A DNA stretch of 64,000 bases from Symbiodinium natans (taxonomy: Eukaryota > Sar > Dinophyceae > Suessiales > Symbiodiniaceae): assembly GCA_905221605.1 (NCBI GenBank), contig CAJNDS010000224.1, positions 701,585 through 765,584 of the forward strand, in the 5' to 3' direction. Numbering within the stretch: position 1 is the first letter of the stretch; every line of letters starts with the position of its first letter. Shown piece by piece: positions 1-12,189 of the stretch. The notes beneath the pieces were generated by a model. The model was given only the letters and a program-made list of their open reading frames with translations, did not search any database and had not been told where the DNA came from. The position numbers were made by a program, and so were the translations under genes.

Positions 1-3000
1 GGGTTTGTCCATTCCATGTCTCAATCAATGCACGGGGTTGCAGCATCAGCAACAGCCCCAGAACCTTGGAAGGACCAGAAAGGACCGGCGTGCTCACTGC
101 CCTCTCTGCCCTGCTCATCCCTTTTTTGGAGCAATGCACAAACCATGACAATCCTACAGTGGTCTGAGGCCCAGGCTACAGCCACGCAAAAGCCACTTAA
201 GGAACACTCACGCAGATCAAACTTCCTGGTGGCCCACCATTAACACCATAGAGAAAATAGAAGCGAGCCTACGTCTGCTACAAAGACAACAACGACGACG
301 ACGACCATGACGACACTAGATACGTGTAGTAGTTTTAGTAATTGCAAAGTAGCAAGAAGAACAAGAAGAACAGTAGACAGTACCAAGACAAACAATAAGT
401 AGTAAAAAACACGCAGCAGGAATGACCGTAGAAGTGCATAGTAAAGAAAGCACCCAGCAAAGCTCAGGGCACCGGACTGTGCCTCCAGCCGGAGCGGCGG
501 ACCAGTCGCTTGCTGGAAGGGCCCTGCCGCCAAGAGGAGTCCTTAAGGGCCCTCCTTAGAGAGGGGACTCGGATTGTAGGGCTTGGGGCTTCTTTTCGTC
601 TTCCCGAGTCAACAGCCTCAATGTCAGAGACTCCGGTTTAGGGCCGTTTAGGGGTTTAGGCTCTGCCCAGAAGAGCTCGCTTCGAACCACTTAATGGGCT
701 GAGGTATAGTGATGTCGTGCTCCTGCCGTATGATTCAATTACCTCGCCATACCTCGCTGAAATCTAGACCGAATTAGATTGCAAGTCTGCGATGATAGTT
801 GATAGCAGACAACCGGCGGCAGCGAGGGCAGAGGGGGTTGGGGAGGGCCTCGTAGATAAAGGTTTTATCGCGAAGAAGGGGCTTAAATCACTCCTGCCAA
901 GGAGGGAAGGGTAGGAACCACAGAGGCCGTCTAAGGTCAAGAAGAGGCGAGAGAGGCAGCAACTAAGTCTCCTTGCGTTTGCTTTTAGGCTTTCAAGAAG
1001 GAATCGACGGTTTCGGCTGGTCCTACAAATTCGGATCTCCGACTTTGGAGCTTGGTGGCCTTCTGTAGACAATAGTCTCTGCTCGATTGAAAAGAGCCCT
1101 GCCATAGGACAGTGACCATGTTTTGGCAGTTTAGCGCTGCGCGACCTGGAAGGTACAAGCTCCCAGAGGTTCATCACTGCTTGAGGGTTAGACTCCGACA
1201 AGGGGTCCATAAATGGTTAGGGGAGGGGGTTTGCAAGGGGAGGAGGATATCTGAGACATTTTGGGAGTTTTTTTTTAGCAGTAACACCGGGTTCTGGCGG
1301 CCCAAGCTTTTTCCCCGCACACCCGAACGTAGCGGAATTCGTTCTTAGATTCCCGACCGAAACACATTCCCTTAGCACCCGCTTCGAACACCACGTGAAC
1401 AGCGGTCAGGGTCCCACTCCTTCCGGAGTCCTTGCTTTGGGCACCGGGTCTTGTCCAAGGGCCGACTGTTGAGGGCTGAGTTGACGAATGTTGAAGACGG
1501 TGCCTGATTGCAGAGCAGCTGCCAAGATGCTGCCAGGACAAGCGCCTTCGCTGGACCTACACAAACAAAGGCCGGGCACAGATTCGACACTCTGAGGTGA
1601 CTCAGAGACCTGCCTTCCTGCACAGAAAGCCGATCGTGTCTTGCCAATCTACCAGTGCAATGAGGCCGCAGCCTGGAGCATGTCGACACGGAAATGTGCC
1701 TCCAGCATGTTAGCTGCTGTTAGCTCATGCAGCTTCCGTGTCGAGCTGCTGCGCTGCTGCTTCTTCCCCACATCAGCAGACGCCGTCTGAGCCTCGCCGC
1801 GTAAGGTGTTTGGACGCGGACTCCGCGCAGGTGCAGAAGGTCGGAGCAAAAGTACTGCAGCCTTGCCGCATGAACTGGGAGTTGCTCTGGTGTTAGCTGA
1901 TGCTCATAGCTCATCATGACCGCGGACAGAAGCTGAGGCTCTATCGCTGCATGCAGGGTTCGCCAATGCAGGACTATTAATGCCAGTGTTGGCCCAGGGG
2001 CCTTGGGCAACGGAGTGTCGAACCTCGATAGCTACGTGAAGCCCACCGAAGCCCACCATTTGTGCAGGAGTGGGTGTTCAAAAACGGCCACCTGCGGTTT
2101 GCAAACCTATGTGGTGGCCTTGGAGAGGGACCGCCCTGTAACCGATTCGGAGGCGCGCTCATACCGCGAATGAGTCTGGCGCTACTTGCCCAGACGCTCT
2201 CAGGTGTCAACGGCTCTGCTGAGGGCGACTTGGCCTTCGCGCGCTGCGGCAACTTCCTGCAGGAAAGAGGTCCCTTCGAACCTTTCGACCAGAAGGCTCC
2301 GCACCACACACATCTTCCTTTTGACGACGAACAACGATGATGCCGCATCTCGTTGTGCAGGCAATGGGGCCTCTACCTAGACGAAGGCCAATGTGACATG
2401 ACGGCTGCAAGTTTTTTTTTGCAGAAGCGTTGTGGCGATTCCGTGGAATGTGCGACAGGTCGGCTGGCTAGCCGCGTATGCATCAAAAAGATAAACCAGC
2501 GTGTGGACTGCACAACCACTGCCCGCTTCCATCTGCGTCACCTCTGCAACAAGCCTTGCTGCCATGAATTGCGATGACTACGATGCACAGGTTCAAACCT
2601 GCTAAGTGATGGCAACAGAACGCAATCTTGTCCACCGACTGCGGTGGTAATCTAAATATGTGCTCGAGGCCTTAGACAACTTCGGCCCTCGGCATCATGC
2701 TCATTTTCAAGACCGTACAAGTAGTGACATATAGCGCGCGCGGTTGCGGCCGAAGCAAACAGCAACTCATCAACACAGTCTCCAAGTACTCGAGTAGGAC
2801 TTCAGTGTGCCTACTCGACTGCGGTAAAGCCATGCGAGTCATGGCCCGGTCCGCCCGGTCCGCTGGGCGTGTCAGGCGCGGGGCTGGGGCAGGGGGTTGG
2901 GCTGAAAAGACTGAAGCGCTGAGTGTAGGAGAGCCACTGTCGCGGACCCATCTCGAGATCATTGAAGTGGCACCACAGAGCTTGCTTGTCTGAAGTAATC

Positions 3001-4480
3001 CAAGTGCCGATAGCCATTCCAAAGGTCTTACGATGCCGCACCTGTGCACACACACACACACACACATACCGGGCCTCATGCAGCAGCACGTATGACTTAT
3101 ATATCGGTGAACAGCCAGGTGTGTACCACAGCAGAAGAATTCAAGACATGGGACCTGGAGTCCGCGAGCTACGTGAGCTCAAATTTAATGTTAACGCTAC
3201 GCGACCCACCTCGGCCTGGCCCAATGCAGCTCCCGGAGACCACAACGCCACGCTCCAACATTTTCAGGGGGGTGGGGGGGAGGTGGGGGGGGGGGTGGGC
3301 GGTGGTGTCAGATTCTATAGCGGGAGCCCAACTGCCCCCTGGTCCGGGCAAACCGTTTGCTTTGAGAGATCCCGGTCGGTTGCGTGTGGGTACCCATTCC
3401 AGGAGAAAAAAAGGGGGACGCGTGGCTTTGTGGTTGGGGGTGCCTGTTCTCACAACCTAGACACCTCCGGCCCGAACCTCGGCGGATTTCGCCTTTCATC
3501 TGTTGACGTGTGTATGCTCGACTGGCACAAGCCCACTGCGCACGGGCAGCTTGAAACATTTCTCTGCTCTCTTTGTTTCCTGTTTTCGGTTCTTGTCAGC
3601 ATTGTATCACCTATACCGGAGACACGGTGGACACTGACAGGCAGCAGATCGGCTCGCGGCAGCTTCTTGGGGCCCTTCTCGTCGCCTTCCTGATTTCAGA
3701 AGCAGGGACCGCACCACTTGAGCAAGTCTCAGCATCTCTGCATGTTGATCTCGTGATTCGGGGTTGAAGCCACTGGAAGCTCTTGAAGTGTCTACGCAAC
3801 TCGGCGGGAGGCCCAATCTGCTTGGACATGGCTGGCGCCGCCAGCGCCTGTGGCGAACACAGCGCCTGTGTTCAGGCTGATGCCGCTGATGCCATCTGCG
3901 CCCGAGCAAGCCGAGCAAAAGATTGGATCGCTGTCAGAAATCAGATGCTCGATGTGGGGTGTTCGCGGTGTGTTTTCGGGAGGGGCATCAGGCGGTCATG
4001 GCTGTTCGGCCTCGCAGCGTCCGCTGCCACCATGCCTTTGCAGGCAGAGGCGCAGGCAAGGCACTTGTCATGGGTCCTTTTTCTCGTTTGAAGGATCGAA
4101 ACTAGGTAGTCCTGAAATCAAGAAATGAGTTGCGCGACGAATGCTGGACCGAGCCACATGTCTTCTCGAGGCTATTCTTTGGAAGCCTGGTTGTGCTCTC
4201 GTCGTCAAAACCCAAATGCGCTCCAGCTGCCGACCAGCTGCCCCGGACTTGTGGAGCACAGGGGAATGAGGGCAGAGGCAAAGGGCAACACTCCCAGTAC
4301 AAAAGCTTGAAAGCATCGGAAACTTGAGGGGAGGGAAGGAAGGAAAGCAAGAAAAGGCGTGACGTGCACAAGGTCTGCTAGCGCAGGTCCCAAAAGTCCG
4401 AGCTAGAAAGGAGGCACTTGAATTTGACAAAATGTCATTTGAACAGACTTCCTTCCTTGAAGCGTTGTGGCGTGTGCTGT
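1..4480. other. No gene recognised
   Basis: I see AAC/GAC/AAG simple sequence at 277-420, a short TTTAGGG-like cluster at about 640-662, a poly-G-rich patch at 3268-3302 and a CA microsatellite. None of the short open frames looks like a real protein. Confidence 0.5.
3044..3066 (+). repeat. (CA)n microsatellite
   Basis: Uninterrupted CA dinucleotides. Confidence 0.9.
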
Positions 4481-4488
4481 CACGGGTA

Positions 4489-4489
4489 C

Positions 4490-4554
<65 letters not shown>

Positions 4555-4690
4555 GGCTATCTGTTTCTCTGTCTGTCTGTCTCTCTGTCTGTTTGTGTCC
4601 GTTTGTGTCTGTTTGTGTCTGTTTGGGTCTGTTTGTGTCTGTTCGTGTCTGTTTGTCTCTGTTTGTCTCTGTGTGTCTGTGTTTGTCTTT
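4489..4690 (+). repeat. (CTGT)n microsatellite grading into CTGTTTGTGT
   Basis: About 16 perfect CTGT units (4489-4553) are followed by a decayed tract of CTGTTTGTGT-like units to about 4690. Long open frames over it are artefacts of the repeat. Confidence 0.95.
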
Positions 4691-5850
4691 TTTTGAAAGC
4701 AACCACAGCGAAGCTGTAGGGGACTAGGATCTACGACACACCCTAGCCAAGCGTTGCCAGGAGCTCTCACCTCCATGCAGGCGAATGACCAGTTTGCAAT
4801 ACCTACAGGACCTACACTGCCAACCCTTCACCTGCCGAAAATCTAACTCATGCGAGGGATGAACGCCTAGGCCTACCCAATCCATGGTGGTTCGACAGCA
4901 CGGGAGCAACGCGAGCCCCCGGCCCCGCCGACTCCCGTGGACTTTCAGCCCACAAAGGGTGCATCGGTCTGTGTTTGTCTGTGTTTGTCCGTGTTTGTCT
5001 CTCTCTCTCTCTCTGTACGTGCGTGTGCGCGTGTTGAATAGCTCCCGAGATGGCGACAATGTGTGGCGTGCTGGTGAGAGGTCAACGCCGGCCTTCGGAA
5101 CCTGGTTCGCCGCTCTCGGCCCAGGTGCCGGAGCTGTACGGCAAACCAAGTCGTTAGAAGTACAGACTATACTTCTTTTCGAGGCGCTCTTCATGACTGG
5201 CACGAGTATAGCAGCCCTTAGCACACCCCGCCATGTTGCATGCCATGCTTCTGCAATGAGTTGTTGGCAACGCCTTGCGCGCCCCTGCCCGATCACGCCA
5301 AGCTTCGCAGGCCAGAGACGGGCGTGCGCATGAGCACCCTCGGAGTGATGGAAGGTGACGTGCAGGGACTTCTTTGTAGAATCCGTTCCCAGCGTTCCCA
5401 GCTAGCGTTCCACAGCTTTCGGCTTGTGCCATGCAATATGTCGGGTTCCTATGACAAAGCAGCTCAGCCCTTTCTCGGGGTCCGGGCCGGGTCGAAGCAA
5501 GAGCTTTGGGGACGGGTACGCCGAGACCAGCTGATTGATTGGCACCCCTTGTTTAGAAGCCAGTGAGGCTTGAAGCTTGAATCCTAGCTGGGTACAGGGG
5601 TAGTTTAGCACAAGGAAGAGAGACTAAGAGTTGATGCTCTCAGCGGTTTCGAACGTAGTGGTGCGAGTTCTGAGATCTCATGCTCTCGTGTGTCTCCTGG
5701 TCTCTGGCACTTGTGCGACCGTGCTGCTGCGTGGGGTTGGAGCCATAGCTCCGGAAGCTCCGGAAGCTCCGGGGCGCCGGCGCAGGCATGTGGTCCTTGT
5801 TGCGGAACTCCCCCCCCCCCCTCCCGGTGGGCTTTTTTGGTGTCGCATCG

Positions 5851-6112
5851 CGCTCGGCGCGTTGCGCTCGGCGCGTTGCGCTCGGCGCGTTGCGCTCGGC
5901 GCGTTGCGCTCGGCGCGTTGCGCTCGGCGCGTTGCGCTCGGCGCGTTGCGCTCGGCGCGTTGCGCTCGGCGCGTTGCGCTCGGCGCGTTGCGCTCGGCGC
6001 GTTGCGCTCGGCGCGTTGCGCTCGGCGCGTTGCGCTCGGCGCGTTGCGCTCGGCGCGTTGCGCTCGGCGCGTTGCGCTCGGCGCGTTGCGCTCGGCGCGT
6101 TGCGCTCGGCGC
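5851..6112 (+). repeat. 14-bp G+C-rich tandem array
   Basis: Eighteen perfect copies of CGCTCGGCGCGTTG (5851-6102) are followed by a partial copy. Because 14 is not a multiple of three and the unit has no stop in any frame, the array keeps five or more frames open on both strands and creates false ORFs. Confidence 0.97.
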
Positions 6113-6634
6113 CGTGAATGGTGCAATATCTGGTGCAGTGAATTGCGGTGGCTTGGTGGGCAGAGCCGTGAGCACTTGTGCAGGCGAGGCGGAGGGGGAC
6201 GGCGAGCGCTTGGTGGCAGCGGAGGCCGGCTTTCTCAATGGCAGACGCTCATTCAACGCACTCCTTTGACAGACAGGTGCTGTCATCCTCCGAGACACGC
6301 GTGACTGCCGCTTGCTTGACATCGCCCCGGCAACCTGATGCTGACATTCCGGTTCTGCTCGTTTTGCTCTCCTTCTTGAAAATGGAACGTTGCAAAGGTG
6401 AGTTTTCGGACACCTTGGCCGGTCACTTCTGAACCTTGTTCTTGCTCTTATGTCTTGTGAAAAAACACACATGAAATGTGTTTTGGTGATTTGATCAACT
6501 TCTGACTTGGTCGGCCCTGCCGAGGATCGCACATCCTCCTCGAAAGGGCTTGAAGTTAGAGGCAAGAGCGCCTTGAACGATTAGGCCCAAAAGAGTCTGC
6601 AGAGTCATTTTGGCCTCTTGATTGCAGACTTCTT

Positions 6635-7126
6635 GTGAACTGTTTTCGGATTTCGCCGATAAGGTGCCTATGCCTTCCTTCAGGCCGCAATTTGAGGGTT
6701 GACCAACCAAGCCCGATGGCACTGCACCGTTTTGCAGATGCCCTGTGGCCCTGTGCCTGGGCGCGTCTTTTGCACAAACGTGTTGAGTCACACGTGGAGA
6801 TACGTGGAGTCACACGCGTGGGGCCCGAACCTTTGAAGGTGATCCCAGGCGTGAGTGGAACAGCGACAACCGACCAGATCCTGGACGCCGTGCTCAACAG
6901 CAGAGGCGCTGCAAACTGGCAAACTCCCCCGGCCCCTCGCCATCTGAAAAACACCACTCGCTGGGTGCAAGTTGCCTCTTTGCATTGGCAAGCTCTTGGA
7001 GGCAAGTTCGGTGCCTACGGCGAACCCGGGGATGTGAGAATCCTGGAGGACAAGGAGCTGGCCAGTGGGCAGAGGCTTGAGTGGTTGCTATGCCGCCATG
7101 CCTGCAACGGAGCCCGAAAAAGCTGA
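6635..7126 (+). CDS. Hypothetical protein, 163 codons
   Basis: An ATG-started open frame ends in TGA. Composition in the second half (GVSGTATTDQILDAVLNS, then PGDVRILEDKELASGQ) is balanced and protein-like, without the low-complexity bias of its neighbours. No domain is recognised. It may be one exon of a larger gene rather than a complete gene. Confidence 0.3.
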   Translation: MNCFRISPIRCLCLPSGRNLRVDQPSPMALHRFADALWPCAWARLLHKRVESHVEIRGVTRVGPEPLKVIPGVSGTATTDQILDAVLNSRGAANWQTPPAPRHLKNTTRWVQVASLHWQALGGKFGAYGEPGDVRILEDKELASGQRLEWLLCRHACNGARKS

Positions 7127-7859
7127 TGCAAAGAGCAAAGATGGCAGTAGCTGGGGTGGCCGGTCCAAGTTGCTAGCGGGGATCACATATCTGTACACTC
7201 CAGCTCTAAGAGGCCATGGCGAGTTCCTCATTTCTATTTCTGTACGGGCTCAAACTTGTCAAAATCCGGGTCGCATGAGACTACCCGTAACGTCGTAACG
7301 AACCATCATCGATCTCAGAACCGTAGCAATTTAGTCCAAACCCTTCATGTCCTTGCTCCAGGCAAGTGTTGATCAGCTTTACTTCCTATTCGCCGCAGTC
7401 TGCCGCCACCTTAGCAACCAAATATGGCTTGCACCTTCTGATGTACGCACCGTCACGCACCCCCGGATTCGCCTCAAACATCCGGAGGCCGAGTTCCAAA
7501 ACCGAGCGATCGTGAAATCGACCACGGTCGATGGCGATGCGTTTGTGTTGGCCTGTGCCTGAGCCAGCTACGCTGCTTTTGCGGCAGGGGCGCTGAGAAG
7601 AAGCTCAGGGACTTTTGCAGCACACAGAGCGACTCCTAATTAGTGACTCGTAGAGTCGAAAAGCTCTCTTGTTTTCTCTTGTTTCTCTCTCTCCGTCCTA
7701 TAAACTGTGCTTGCCCATGCGCCCTGGGACTTCACAACCCTCAGACCTCAGAGGTGGGCACGGCTTTCGATGAGAGGCCTCAAGAGAAGCACTTGCCTTT
7801 TGCGCGTCTTGTGATAATGCTTCTTTCTTCTGTTGCATTTCTCTTTTTGTGTGATGAGA

Positions 7860-8099
7860 GGTGGCAGAAGGAGCCGCAGGCAAGGTGGCGCAATGCCTGT
7901 CGGCTGAGTTCTTGTTTCAGTCCGACTGCACTTCTCCTCGTTCTGGCAGGTCGAGTCATCGCTGCGCAGTGTAGTCGGCACTGCCCTCAGTGCGGCCGCC
8001 ACAGGATACCTGCAGAGTCAGTTGCCAGAAGCAGTAGCTGGATTCAATTGGCGGCCAGGCTCCTTCCGCGTGGACCCGTCCAAAGCGACGGAACGATAG
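7860..8099 (+). CDS. Possible terminal exons of an unrecognised gene
   Basis: Two protein-like open pieces occur here: EVAEGAAGKVAQCLSAEF (about 7861-7914), and a second from about 7970 that includes GTALSAAATGYLQSQLPEAV and stops at TAG (8097-8099). They are in different frames, so an intron would have to join them. I recognise no domain. Confidence 0.25.
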
Positions 8100-8658
8100 C
8101 CCCAATAGGCTGCAGCTTCGATCAGGGCTGGGCTTCCGCTGAATGTGGACAGCCTCATGCGCTCTCGTCCCCTCGCCTTATCCGAGTTTGCTGTCGTGCG
8201 GACCAATGACTGGCTTCATTTGTGGTGCTCATGCAGCACGTGTTGCCAGCATCATCCCGCCTGCTTTCTCACCTGTTTGTTTTGGCAAAGGTTGCTCGCA
8301 ACGGAGCATGCGGAATTCTGCAGCATGTGAGGTTTAAGCATGGCAGAGCCTACAGCAGTTGCAGAGCAAACCTCTGGCTGCCGAATCAAAGAATCACAAT
8401 GCATCAGCAGACCTCTAGAACTCTTGTGCCATCTGTGCCATGTGAGATGCAACCTGAGCCGCTCTGGCAGCTGAGCTGCGAGGGCCCGGTGAGCCCCAAG
8501 ATCCGGTTTTCCATAAAATTTTCGCTGTGCTTTTTCGAGCCGTTTGAGGTGCTGGGCGTGGTCTTTGCGCACGAGGCTGTGTGGGCTGTGTGGCTTTGTG
8601 TGCAAGGGCCGCAGGCAAGGGTCCACAATGAGCTTGATGCTGCATTAACACCAGAGTT

Positions 8659-11600
8659 GTGGCTGCGTGCGACTCGTCAGAATCCTTTTTTTGCCCCAGC
8701 ATCGTGGTACTCAGCGGGGTTCAAGAACCAAGCCCTGGGCCTGTCGTACACGTAACTCTGAAGAGTTGCCCCAGGTCCAACCTTTGCAGTTTCGCTTTCG
8801 AGGTCGTGTTTGCAGCCCATATCGCACCTCCAAGCCAGGCGAAGGCAGTCGTTACCCTCACAGCGCGGCAGCTGCTGTCCTGGGACATTGCCGCCTTGCC
8901 GCAAGTCCCAAGCTTCCTTGCGCACACATGTTCGTTCCTGTCCGTTTTTCCTTGAGAAATTCTTGAGATCTTGAAACTTGAAGCCCACGCTTAAGGATGA
9001 GAAAGTTCCCCGCTGCGGCCTACACGGTGAGGGCTGCTGGCAGGCTGTCCCCCTCAGGCGCGAGACGCAGTGGGATCCCGGGAAATTTCTTAGCAGGCCC
9101 TTACCTATGCGCGCCACCTTCGGAGCGTTGTCGCCGGCGCCAGGGCCGCTCAAGCGAACAAAAAGGAGTCCCTAGGGGGGGCGGCTACTGCAAATGTCTG
9201 GACTCCAAGGATGGCACCGTCATTGTGTGGGATGTGACCAGTGGTGCGGCAGTGGCCTCAGTCATGGCCAAAGATCGCGACATACTTGGGCGCCCGTTGT
9301 AACAATTGGTTTTTTTGTCTCAGGCAGCGAGGGAGTTGAGTCTTCGACTCAGCTGGAGTTGCACCTGGTGTTGGTTGCTGAGTGGGTCACACGAACTGTT
9401 GAGGTTGCGGAAGTGCGGTGGCCTGTGTTGACTACGCTGAAGCCATCAAGGCATTTGATCGGGGCGCTGAACCTGCAGTGATCTGCGTTGTGCCACATAG
9501 ACCGCAGGGAAGAAATGCAGGTTCAAGAATATCATGGGCAGTGCTTCGCATCTGCCGGTGCACCTCCCACTGTGGGTGGAGAGCATGCCTTGCTGCATTC
9601 CGCGTGCACGACAGACATCTACAGACCCATCATGTGCATTACACGTGCTGCAGCCTTGTTTGATACAGGCAGTTGTCACGGGTGAGGAGAATGGCACGAT
9701 CATCTTGTGGGACTTGACGCGAGGCTTGCGACCCTGAATGCCCCCCGAACTCCCTCGTCTTCTCGTGTGTGGAGATGTGCCGAATCGTGCCGAGGGCTTC
9801 AGCTCGCGGTGCTCTGGTGCAAGGCCATGGTGCCGTTCTTTGGAGCTTGCAAAAGAATCAGCAGATTCGTCTCGAGTCCGCTTGAGAGGTTATCCTTGGC
9901 ATTGGCTGAGGTGCACTCGATCGCGTACTGGTTCATCGCGCCGTACATTCGCGACATCCCTCACCTCAAGAACAGAGAGATCCGCGGCTGCTAGCGGCTG
10001 CTAGCGAATGCGACTGCCATCTGTTGCAAAACCTGTCTCGTGCTTGTGGAATGCCCGACCCGAGGATCCTTCAGAAGCTGATCCCCGCCACTCACAATGG
10101 CACCATGGGCCGGGCCTTGGTGACCGGAGATTCGGCATTCAAGGCGGGTACTCGCACACCGTGTGGCGCAAAGTTCGGTGTAACAAGCCCAGCGTTTAAA
10201 CCTGCAAAATGTCCTCGTTGTGAGTTTGGTCCCCACTCCACTCGGTCGTTGACAGCCCGAATGCAAAAACATGGGCCAAGAGGAGCGGACTGGCGCAGGT
10301 GACGGTGTGGGACATCGAGACAGCCAATGCCCGCAAAACCTTCCATTGCTCCAGTCACGTTCTGGCCATTGCTGTGTCCCCCTTCCTGGGACTGGTCGCT
10401 GCTGGTGAGGTGCGTGACGCTAAAGCTCGAAATAGTTTGAAGACGCGTATAAGGACGCAGCGGCGTTGCCCTACCATGTCCTCATTAATAAAGCTTCACT
10501 TACATGCGATATACTTGCCCTGGAAGGCGAATGGGAGAGTTACCCTGTGGGACGTCGAAATTGAGCAGCTGGGTTTCGGAACAAACGGAACTTGCGCAGT
10601 TTAATGTTGCATCGTTCTCGGTCTTCACCGTTGACGTGCTTCGGAAGTCTTCAGTATGTTTCAGGACACACCACACCAGACCACACCACAGAGTTCAGGA
10701 CATCATGCCTGTGACCTAAGGTGTGTCCTCCATCGCTTCGAGGGTGGGGCGGTTTCCGCGCTCGCTTTCGTCTCCACGAGCTTGGAGGACAGCAAAACAG
10801 ATGATCAGATGATGAACGTATGGGAATTGATTCTAGACATAGCTCCATGAAGATGCCGAAGTGCGGAAGCTCTGGATTCAGGGCCTGCTCCCACGCGGCT
10901 CGGAAGCTGCGCGGAAGGGGAGCGCGTCTTGTGGCCTGAACTTGCACCCCTGTGTAACTTGGGTAATCTTGGGTAATTGCGGACCCTCACATACAATTTT
11001 GCTCGCGCATCGTGTCCACGCGTGGAAGCTGTGGAAGTCCGAGCCCGCCCCGTTTCCTCCTTCTTCGGAAAGGGGGCCTGACGGGGTGTTATGAAGGCTG
11101 AGTTTTGAGATTTGCTTTGTCCTAGATTGATTTCACATCGCGGCGCATGAGCCTGTCACTGTACGGACGGTGGCGAGGTGTAGCGACGTAGGCTTTGAAC
11201 GGCAAATCCACTGGTATCTCTGACTGAGTCTTTGCTAAGCCGTTGAAGCCCGAAGGAGCAGACCCTGGTGGCAGCAGATCCTGGACTTGCATGGCAGCTT
11301 GTGGACAGGCTTTTGGCCTTCTGACCGCAAGCCACCCAAGAAATACGAAATACATGCAGCATTGCTTGTTGTTCTTGCTGAGGAGTGCTACCGATTAATC
11401 TCATGGGACATAGACACTGGCCAGTTCCAGCCGCTTGGCTGGAGGTTCCTGGCGACGTGCATTGGCAGCCGCGCTGGCAGTTAGCATCGGCGAAAGTGAG
11501 AGCCGAGTCCCCGAGGTCTCGCAACCTCAAGCTCCCAACCTCCTGTAAGGCGGCACGATGTGCCTCCGTCGCAACATGCTGAGGGTTCAACCCCCCGTTT

Positions 11601-12000
11601 CTGTCAGAGCTGGTTGCCGTTGTGTATTTATGGCGGTGTTTCATGGAACGCAGAAGAGTTCAGAGGCTAAAGCTACTTTTAAGCAGAGCCGAGGCATGTG
11701 CTTTGTGCCAGGAGGGGAGGCCGAGAAGGCCGAGGAGGCCCCAAGAGCTCTCTGCCGGGGGTATCACTTCCGTATCACTTCTAGCTTTCTTCAAAAGAGG
11801 ATTTTTTGGGACGGAGCTTCATATGTCCTTCGTCGTTTCATGCCGTGTCTTTGAGGCCACACTCCTTGTTGGTGACAGTTCCGGCCGGCTTGCCGCATGG
11901 CCGTGGCCACGACTGCAGCCGCAGAGAGGAGCCGGAGCTGTCTGCGCAGTTTGCACCGATGTCGACGTCATGCTGCGAATGACCAGGTAATCTCGGCAGA
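8659..12000 (+). CDS. WD40-repeat protein gene in many short exons (partial model)
   Basis: Separate open pieces on the + strand end in WD-type strands. They include ARQLLSWDIAAL (about 8800-8910), DGTVIVWDVTSG (9181-9280), NGTIILWDLTRG (9671-9735), GHGAVLWSLQ (about 9820-9885), VTVWDIETANARK (10290-10408), NGRVTLWDVE (10528-10570), ALAFVSTSLEDS followed by MNVWEL (10737-10848), RLISWDIDTGQ (11390-11440) and LLVGDSSGRLAAW (11863-11915). The spacing and loss of frame between them fit introns; for example a GTGAGG donor follows VAAG near 10405. WD40 propellers are scaffolds for protein complexes; the specific partner is not visible. Exon edges, start codon and end are not resolved, and the gene may extend on both sides. 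Confidence 0.65.
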
Positions 12001-12130
12001 TTTAGCCGTGTCCATCGGCAGGCCACGACGAGAAGCGCTGCGCTGATGGCTTCCGCGTGCGGAGTTGCCAACGCCCGCGCTGATACAAGGGCGACGTCCT
12101 GACAAGCAGCTGGTGTCGATTTTCATGAAG

Positions 12131-12186
12131 TAGCTGAGTAGCTGAGTAGCTGAGTAGCTGTGTAGCTGTGTAGCTGTGTAGCTCTG
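12131..12186 (+). repeat. 8-bp tandem repeat TAGCTGAG/TAGCTGTG
   Basis: Seven 8-bp units, four ending AG or TG in two blocks, just downstream of the WD40 gene region. Confidence 0.85.
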
Positions 12187-12189
12187 GCC

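Noticed and set aside
640-662. TTTAGGG-like words here and near 13800 and 59880 as telomere arrays
   Set aside because: Only two or three imperfect units occur at each place, so they are at most remnants and give no sign of a chromosome end.
4403-4776. Cys/Leu/Ser-rich and Thr/Asp/Arg-rich frames
   Set aside because: These are translations of the CTGT microsatellite.
5605-6565. Several overlapping 100-295-codon frames on both strands
   Set aside because: They exist only because the 14-bp array has no stop in most frames; the predicted proteins are cyclic repeats of the same 14 residues.
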